Below are positions 21,369 to 25,603 of a DNA stretch of 25,603 nt, in pieces. The notes beneath the pieces were generated by a model. The model made no database searches. It was not told where the DNA came from and worked only from the letters and a program-made list of their open reading frames with translations. This DNA is from a virus. A program made the position numbers and the translations under genes. The stretch spans positions 1-25,603 of IMG/VR virus record IMGVR_UViG_3300046791_000106; one strand, 5' to 3'. Positions within the stretch are counted from its first letter, which is position 1. The number at the start of each line of letters is the position of its first letter.

Positions 21369-21739
21369 CAGTGCTGTTCTCCGAATTGAAGAGGAATGTC
21401 TTCGGAAGGGTACGACCAAACTCCCGGCTCTAGCTTGTAGCTGAACCGAGTGATGCCGCGATGGTGGATGATTTTGGTGTCAAAGTCCGTATAGGACTCA
21501 GCGTCTGGCTCTACTCTAATGAATGCTGTGCGGCCCCATGCATAGACATAAAGTACGTGACGAGCCGCGTTCAGCGCGTCTAAGAGTGTCGCACCAACGG
21601 TACTGCAGTACACATAATAGAATCCATCTGTGGATGGATGAGGCGATGTAATAACCGTCGCCACCCAGTTATTGGCGTATACCTTGATCGCCGTGTCTGG
21701 CAAATCTCCGCTTACAGGCCCAAGAGGTGATTGTGCCAT
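21368..21739 (-). CDS. Small hypothetical phage protein (123 aa)
   Basis: The ATG at 21739 is joined to the upstream stop as TAATG. The protein has a beta-rich middle: WVATVITSPHPSTDGFYYVY, HVLYVYAWGRTAFIRVEPD, KIIHHRGITRFSYKLEPGVW. The short N-terminal helix and no Cys motif do not match a family I know. Position in the portal-to-scaffold run suggests a head accessory role. Confidence 0.65.
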   Translation of the reverse strand: MAQSPLGPVSGDLPDTAIKVYANNWVATVITSPHPSTDGFYYVYCSTVGATLLDALNAARHVLYVYAWGRTAFIRVEPDAESYTDFDTKIIHHRGITRFSYKLEPGVWSYPSEDIPLQFGEQH

Positions 21740-22107
21740 TAAGCGTTCCTTGGTTTGTCTGAGATGAGAAGGCGCATGTAGTAGCTATACCTTCGGGTCT
21801 TGGCGAGGAAGGCAACTTCTGGGACTATGCGCCAGTAAAGGACGCCAGATTTATCCGATGCGTACCGGCCAAAATGGTCCCGCGCGGCAGCACCTGCGCC
21901 CCCCGGACTTAGGTACCCATCGTGGAAAGGTTGGCACAACTCGGTGTATGGCTCACCGGTCAGAGAAAGATATCTGTCGGTTGGCGTCCCAACCGGAAAC
22001 GTACTCTCGCAATAGGATCGAAGTGCGTGGGCCTCTTCCTGGCATTCCGCCGTAACCACGACGGAATTGGCTGTGACCTTACCGATGCCTCGCTTGGGCC
22101 GTGACAT
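21739..22107 (-). CDS. Small conserved phage protein (122 aa)
   Basis: The ATG at 22107 follows a 49-base gap containing a hairpin. The protein reads VTANSVVVTAECQEEAHALR, then GEPYTELCQPFHDGYLSPGG, and ends VLYWRIVPEVAFLAKTRRY with YYMRLLISDKP. The ending YWR..PE and Y.RLL[IV]SDKP recurs in small phage proteins I associate with this neighbourhood, but their function is not known to me. Two Cys are not in a metal-binding arrangement. Confidence 0.68.
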   Translation of the reverse strand: MSRPKRGIGKVTANSVVVTAECQEEAHALRSYCESTFPVGTPTDRYLSLTGEPYTELCQPFHDGYLSPGGAGAAARDHFGRYASDKSGVLYWRIVPEVAFLAKTRRYSYYMRLLISDKPRNA

Positions 22108-22129
22108 TAGGGTGCACCCCTGCGTAGTA

Positions 22130-22148
22130 CCGCCCCGGCATGGGGCGG
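22130..22148 (-). other. Intercistronic GC hairpin
   Basis: A perfect 7-base inverted repeat, ccgcccc-ggcat-ggggcgg, lies between two genes. It has no T run in either direction, so it is more likely an RNA-stability or attenuating hairpin than an intrinsic terminator. Confidence 0.55.
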
Positions 22149-22156
22149 CGAATCAA

Positions 22157-22387
22157 TTAGCCTTCTACAGCTTTCTCGGCATCCGCACAAAGCGCGAGCG
22201 CGGCATTCAGCCCTTGGATAGTGCCGCGGCGCCGCTCGTAGTCCGGCCAGTCCTTGGCAGATACGAGGCCTTCGATGAGGGCCTGACGCTCGGCAATGAT
22301 TCGCCGCGCTAGATTGGTGGCGAGAGCGGGATGATCGTCACGGCTGATGGTGACGACCGACCCGCTATCGGTATGCTTGACCAGCAT
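22157..22387 (-). CDS. Small helical conserved phage protein (76 aa)
   Basis: The ATG at 22387 overlaps the AKGGRV protein stop as ATGA. Residues 25-70 form a helical hairpin: ARRIIAERQALIEGLVSAKD, WPDYERRRGTIQGLNAALAL and CADAEKAVEG. This pattern ([ILV]..RQ.L..GL....DW..Y....G.I.GL..A) is common in small proteins between portal and head genes of many phages, with no established function. Confidence 0.72.
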   Translation of the reverse strand: MLVKHTDSGSVVTISRDDHPALATNLARRIIAERQALIEGLVSAKDWPDYERRRGTIQGLNAALALCADAEKAVEG

Positions 22388-23256
22388 CAGGACCGCGCCG
22401 CCTTATGTGCCTTGGCGAGACGGCCCTTGCCGCCGCCCGCCCCGCCGGGGAGCTTCGTGGCCGGGGCCACGCCCTGCGGCGAATTGATACGACCGCCGGT
22501 CATGAACGACTTCACGACTCCCCCACTCTTAAACGTGACCACTTTGCCGCGCGGGTAGTTGGCCTTCGATAAATCGGTCTTGCCGCTGTCGTTGTGGTCG
22601 ACCTGAGTCCCATGGCGCACGCTGGCGTTATAGACCGCGTCGCCCTCGTTCACGCCCTTGGTGCTGACACGCCCACCCTTGGCGCGCTTTGTGGCCCTAT
22701 CCGAAACTTTTGCCGGTGGCCACGTATCACTCCTTACTTTAGCTTGGACGGGCGGAGAATTTGGGTCTCCAGAACTAAGTGATTTTCCACTTCTGTCCAC
22801 GACGCCACCATCTGAGCGACCTACCCGGCCGCCCTTAGCGCGCATCGGCATCGGGGGAGGCCCACCAGCACCCGGAGGCGGCATCATGGGCGGCTTTGCC
22901 ATCGGAGGCGGCATGGCGCCAGGAGGCGGGCCCATCGGGGGAGGACCGGCGATGCCACCGCCCGGGATCGGCGGAATAGCGCCAGCGGCGGGATGGCCGC
23001 CGGTGATCACATTAACTATGGTCTTGGCGTTCCCCTTCTTGACGCGGCCGCCCTTGGCTCGATTCGGCCGATCAGCTCGGTGGCGCGACTTCCCGCCCTC
23101 GGCCGACAATTCCTTGCCGATCATCTTCTTGATCAGCTTTTTGTCCTGCGCTTCGTCCTTGTGAACCGCGCCGCCCTTGGCGTAGCCCTGAACAATCTTG
23201 GAAACGCGGGACTTCTCCATTTTCGACTGCCGAAATTCATTCATCGGATGGGACAT
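22387..23256 (-). CDS. Basic AKGGRV-repeat protein with Pro/Met-rich middle (289 aa)
   Basis: The ATG at 23256 has AGAGGAAGG about 10 bases upstream. AKGGAV or AKGGRV occurs at 26-31, 67-72, 140-145 and 192-197, followed by related SGGVV (244-248) and TGGRI (253-257). Between the second and third lies a Pro/Gly/Met-rich stretch (95-137). The rest is Lys/Arg-rich and likely disordered. A SAEGGKSRHR..RP block (51-63) is shared with the short protein at 10880-11131. Related Gly/Lys-rich proteins follow portal genes in rhizobial and other alphaproteobacterial phages; their role is unknown and DNA contact in the head is a guess. Confidence 0.75.
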   Translation of the reverse strand: MSHPMNEFRQSKMEKSRVSKIVQGYAKGGAVHKDEAQDKKLIKKMIGKELSAEGGKSRHRADRPNRAKGGRVKKGNAKTIVNVITGGHPAAGAIPPIPGGGIAGPPPMGPPPGAMPPPMAKPPMMPPPGAGGPPPMPMRAKGGRVGRSDGGVVDRSGKSLSSGDPNSPPVQAKVRSDTWPPAKVSDRATKRAKGGRVSTKGVNEGDAVYNASVRHGTQVDHNDSGKTDLSKANYPRGKVVTFKSGGVVKSFMTGGRINSPQGVAPATKLPGGAGGGKGRLAKAHKAARS

Positions 23257-23425
23257 TTAAAGCGGCCTTCCTCTGGCTAGCGCACGAATCGTTTGGGGTT
23301 CGAACGGTTTCTACTTGGCACCCCACACAGGTGGTAACCCTGTCTATTAAGCCTCCGACCCGTTCAACGGCGCGTCCTATATCGCACCGTTGTAGCGTTT
23401 CCGCAACAAAATCCCGTTTTGCCAT
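23237..23425 (-). CDS. Possible small hypothetical protein (62 aa)
   Basis: The ATG frame reads MAKRDFVAETLQRCDIGRAV, then ERVGGLIDRVTTCVGCQVET, and its stop overlaps the start of the next gene by 20 bases. The overlap and the CVGC pair are mildly supportive. There is no convincing SD (GGGG about 12 bases upstream), and the surrounding DNA looks non-coding, so this may be spurious. An upstream TTG at 23461 gives a longer form. Confidence 0.35.
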   Translation of the reverse strand: MAKRDFVAETLQRCDIGRAVERVGGLIDRVTTCVGCQVETVRTPNDSCASQRKAALNVPSDE

Positions 23426-23863
23426 AGACCGCACCCCGCTGATCCTGGCTGAGTAAGCCAAGCGGTGCTGAGGACCTCACAGCGCGTATACCCACGATGT
23501 CCGATATCGGGGACCCCAGCCGCTTGGCCTGCATGACCCATGCAGAGATTTGCCATTACAAGTCGTGGATGCGGACATACCGAGAGGCGGATTTGCCCGG
23601 GCCGGGGTTAGAGCCCCGCGCTTCGCCCCTAGAATAGCGCTAGGCCGCTTTTGTAGGGAGGTTATGCGGCGCGCTCAGACGGCTAAAGCCGGGCTGCTAG
23701 GACCATGTCGGTTGACGAAATGACCACGCTGGGCCATATAGCAACTTGTGCGGCGCGCACTGCTCACTGGATCGTCCTGCTAAAGCCAATCCAGACCGAA
23801 CCCGTCCTGCTACAAACAGGGCGGGTTTCGTGTATCTAGACCAAATTTCTGATTACAGCAACG
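23426..23863 (-). other. Structured region without a convincing gene
   Basis: The 438 bases hold short frames in several phases but none with a start, SD and plausible protein. Several small inverted repeats occur: cgggg-ttagag-ccccg (23603-23618), cctag-aatagcg-ctagg (23628-23644) and a 9-base stem with one G-T pair (23801-23825). Two short direct repeats are also present: tgcggcgcgc at 23665 and 23749, and cgtcctgcta at 23773 and 23803. I tested the region for tRNA arms and found none that close. It could hold the end of the portal transcript and a promoter for the next genes, or an unknown structured RNA. Confidence 0.4.
23801..23825. terminator. Possible weak terminator hairpin
   Basis: A 9-base stem cccgtcctg / cagggcggg with loop ctacaaa has one G-T wobble as plus-strand RNA and one C-A mismatch as minus-strand RNA. 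It lies 39 bases beyond the zinc-finger gene stop. The T run is poor in either direction (TTT on plus, TT on minus). Confidence 0.3.
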
Positions 23864-24037
23864 TCACTGGAATAAGCTCCGTAACGGATCTTTCTCACCG
23901 TGTTTTTTCACCCGATGCTCCTTGGCTGTCTTTTCAGACGAGAACCTTTGTGAACAGATGGTACACTTTATGGGCAATCTCCTTCGGCGCTCCCGCTTTC
24001 TGAACTGAGCTTTCTCAATGACGAGGTCGCGTGTCAC
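23864..24037 (-). CDS. C2H2 zinc-finger small protein (57 aa)
   Basis: A GTG start at 24037 has AAGG 7 bases upstream, and the frame is closed by a stop two codons before it, so the start is well bounded. The protein is MTRDLVIEKAQFRKRERRRR, then LPIKCTICSQRFSSEKTAKE and ending SLFQ. It contains a textbook Cys2His2 finger: C25-x2-C28-x12-H41-x4-H46, with the hydrophobic F32 in the usual position. A strongly basic segment precedes it (RKRERRRR). It probably binds nucleic acid. Such single fingers are rare but known in phages and bacteria; the x12 spacing is of eukaryotic classical type rather than the Ros/MucR x9 type. The frame is easily missed because of its length and GTG start. Confidence 0.7.
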   Translation of the reverse strand: MTRDLVIEKAQFRKRERRRRLPIKCTICSQRFSSEKTAKEHRVKKHGEKDPLRSLFQ

Positions 24038-24064
24038 TTCTTACCCTTCGGCTTTACTAGAGTT

Positions 24065-24238
24065 TTAGGCAACTTGAGTTAGAACATGCTGCCTCAAGGC
24101 TTCCATGGTAGGCGCCAACCCACAGGGCATAGTTTCTGGCTTCATGGCGAAAGCCAGTTCGACATCCCCATATCTCATAGCAATAATTGCGTACTCTCCC
24201 CCGTTTGGAAGAAGCGGCCTATGTGGATCGGGCATCAT
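24065..24238 (-). CDS. Small hypothetical protein coupled to the portal gene (57 aa)
   Basis: The ATG at 24238 overlaps the portal stop as ATGA (ATGATG gives two Met). The frame reads MMPDPHRPLLPNGGEYAIIA, then MRYGDVELAFAMKPETMPCG and ending VLTQVA. It looks like a compact alpha/beta protein without motifs. The coupling and a clean stop before the next gene support it. The 27 bases to the next start contain an in-frame LPKTLVKPKGKK echo of the portal C-terminus, which may be a small duplication. Confidence 0.65.
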   Translation of the reverse strand: MMPDPHRPLLPNGGEYAIIAMRYGDVELAFAMKPETMPCGLAPTMEALRQHVLTQVA

Positions 24239-25603
24239 TTCTTTCCTTTCGGCTTCGCGGGCTCTTTCGGCAGGAATGCCTTCGCCGTCTCGGTAGTTGC
24301 TTTCTGCGCCCCTAGCGCCGCATCCGTGGCCTGCGCCTGCACATTCAGCCCGTGCTTGCGTTCCTCAAGATCGTGCGACCTCAGGTCCATTTCCTTGTCA
24401 TGCGCATGCTGGGCCACCTCAAGCTGATGCTGGGCCACATCCTTGCCGCGCTCGTGGGTCGCGTCTTCCCGCTCTCCGCCGTGGGTAACCAAGGATTGGG
24501 CCAGATCGATCGTCTTGGCCTTGATCGTGCCCGCGATCTTGGTTTGCTCGAGCTGGGCCTTCTGCTGCATCTCCGGCGCGTCGACCACCTCCAGCTTCTT
24601 GGCCTTGGTCTGGGCGTCAAGCAATTTGGCCTGCGCCGTGATCTCGTCCGGATTTGGTTTTCCATCCGACGGCGGCAGTGGCTTGATGAGCCCTTTCGTG
24701 TCTTCTCGCATCGCGCCGAGCACCCGCTTGAGTACTTCCATCGGGTCCATGAGTTGGCCGAGCGGACCGGCCTGCAGCTCGACCAGCGCCACCGCCTTCA
24801 TTTGTCGGTGGATATGGCTTGGGATATTCGGGTCCGACTTCGGCACCAGCGTGAAGGTGTCGAGCGCCTGCATGAGCTTGTCGATCGACCAGAAGTTCTT
24901 CTGCTGCTTGTTGCCCTTCCAGAACGATTCGGGGGCCTCTCGGAACAGATCGGCATAGAGGCTCAGCTCTTCGTCTTGCGCGGTGTGCATCCCTTTATGC
25001 GTCGCCGCCATAAGCTTGGTAGCAGTCTCGATATGCGCCAACATGGTCCCGACCGGGACATTCTGGATACCCTCGCCGACTGGGATCTCTGCCGACGCGC
25101 CGGCGGCCTTGGCCTGTTCCGTGATCTTGTCGATCAGCGCCATCATGCCAGGGCCCGCCTCCTTGTACGGGAGATCCATGATCACGTCTTTGATCGGCAT
25201 GCCGTTAGTTTCAACACCGGTGCCAGTAGCCGGATTGATCGTGATGTCGCTGGAGTTCTGGCGTCCGGCCAGCTTCGCATAGAGGAACCCCGGAAAGGCC
25301 GCGAGCATCGCGCTATCCAGCGAAATCCGCCATGCCGCCGTCATCGCCGCCGTGGAGTTGCCCAAGATATTCAGCAATCCCGTGCCATAGAATCCGGGAC
25401 CTGGGACATACGGATATTTGACGTACATCCGCTTGCGCTCGCATTCCTCGTCCTCCGGCTTCCAGTCCCGGCGGATCGACAGGATCTCCATCGTATCCTT
25501 GTCCATCGTGACCAGATACGGCAGCGCGATGCCACGGCCCTTGTATTCTTTGGGGGCAAATTCATCGAGATCAAGTTCGCACTGGGTTTCCCACAACGTG
25601 TAA
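24235..25603 (-). CDS. Portal protein, 5' end off window (455 aa visible)
   Basis: The frame is open to the right edge; the visible part starts YTLWETQCELDLDEFAPKEY. A TTG at 25596 is not a real start. Portal-type features are seen: KYPYVPGPGFYGTGLLNILG (a conserved Y.P.....F.G.G..... motif of podovirus-type portals), then AAMTAAWRISLDSAMLAAFPGFL, and helical segments over residues 180-330. The C-terminal 130 residues are a charged coiled coil (KLLDAQTKAKKLEVVDAPEM, then HERGKDVAQHQLEVAQHAHD) ending PAKPKGKK. The portal forms the dodecameric ring through which DNA is packaged. The long helical C-terminus resembles the P22 barrel-type extension. Confidence 0.82.
   Translation of the reverse strand, partial: YTLWETQCELDLDEFAPKEYKGRGIALPYLVTMDKDTMEILSIRRDWKPEDEECERKRMYVKYPYVPGPGFYGTGLLNILGNSTAAMTAAWRISLDSAMLAAFPGFLYAKLAGRQNSSDITINPATGTGVETNGMPIKDVIMDLPYKEAGPGMMALIDKITEQAKAAGASAEIPVGEGIQNVPVGTMLAHIETATKLMAATHKGMHTAQDEELSLYADLFREAPESFWKGNKQQKNFWSIDKLMQALDTFTLVPKSDPNIPSHIHRQMKAVALVELQAGPLGQLMDPMEVLKRVLGAMREDTKGLIKPLPPSDGKPNPDEITAQAKLLDAQTKAKKLEVVDAPEMQQKAQLEQTKIAGTIKAKTIDLAQSLVTHGGEREDATHERGKDVAQHQLEVAQHAHDKEMDLRSHDLEERKHGLNVQAQATDAALGAQKATTETAKAFLPKEPAKPKGKK

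Noticed and set aside
23590-23645. tRNA-like segment with a CTA-containing loop
   Set aside because: The hairpin has a 6-base loop rather than 7, and no acceptor stem, D-arm or T-arm closes around it.
23746-24003. 85-codon plus-strand frame in the intergenic region
   Set aside because: It overlaps the zinc-finger gene antisense, has no SD or recognisable motif, and would be the only plus-strand gene.
1-25603. CRISPR array, insertion sequence, integrase, attachment site
   Set aside because: No regularly spaced repeats, transposase-like or recombinase-like proteins or tRNA-linked duplications were found by eye.

Overview
The window is a dense, one-direction gene block from a tailed bacteriophage (Caudoviricetes, or a prophage of one). 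Every gene I accept lies on the minus strand, so transcription runs from the right end to the left end. The gene set points to a short-tailed (podovirus-like) particle: a portal protein with a long coiled-coil C-terminus, an HK97-fold major capsid protein, a cement-like protein, head-tail connector candidates, a P22 gp10-like tail hub and several fibre proteins. The GC-rich DNA, the AKGGRV-motif proteins and a small secreted protein of a type I associate with Rhizobiales suggest an alphaproteobacterial host. That host assignment is inference. No terminase, polymerase, integrase or lysin is visible, so this is only the structural part of the genome.

Right part (25603 to about 17400, in transcription order): portal (5' end off the window), two small genes including a C2H2 zinc-finger protein, a roughly 440-base region with no convincing gene, a Lys/Gly/Pro-rich AKGGRV protein, three small conserved proteins, a GroES-like co-chaperonin, a tandem pair of duplicated 59-residue proteins, a coiled-coil scaffold candidate, a 99-residue protein, two related proteins sharing a PVPASRH motif, and two small proteins. 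Nearly all are translationally coupled by ATGA, TAATG or short overlaps.

Middle part (about 17390 to 14400): an accessory cassette inside the structural genes. It holds a GT-A glycosyltransferase, a small helix-turn-helix protein, an FkbM-type methyltransferase, a Cro/CI-type repressor, a secreted protein and three tiny membrane proteins. It ends in a good intrinsic terminator (around 14411-14440), followed at once by a sigma70-like promoter (14376-14405). That promoter would drive the capsid and tail genes with a leader of about 160 bases.

Left part (14211 to 1): cement-like protein, a small structural protein, the major capsid protein, an HNH/AP2 homing endonuclease, a run of small structural proteins, a connector candidate, a GIY-YIG homing endonuclease wedged between structural genes, then the tail region: a small conserved protein, a tail protein, a repeat-built fibre with a signal peptide, a glycine-rich fibre with a signal peptide, an adaptor candidate, a collar-domain fibre, the gp10-like tail hub, a small protein, and the start of one more gene at the left edge.

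Points worth a second look: the tandem duplication after the GroES-like gene, which carries a copy of the groES 3' end; the glycan/methyltransferase cassette; the hidden zinc-finger gene; four proteins with Sec signal peptides inside a virion operon; a fibre gene whose only well-placed start codon is ATC; and two homing endonucleases of different families. Functional calls rest on motif recognition by eye. No database search was possible.
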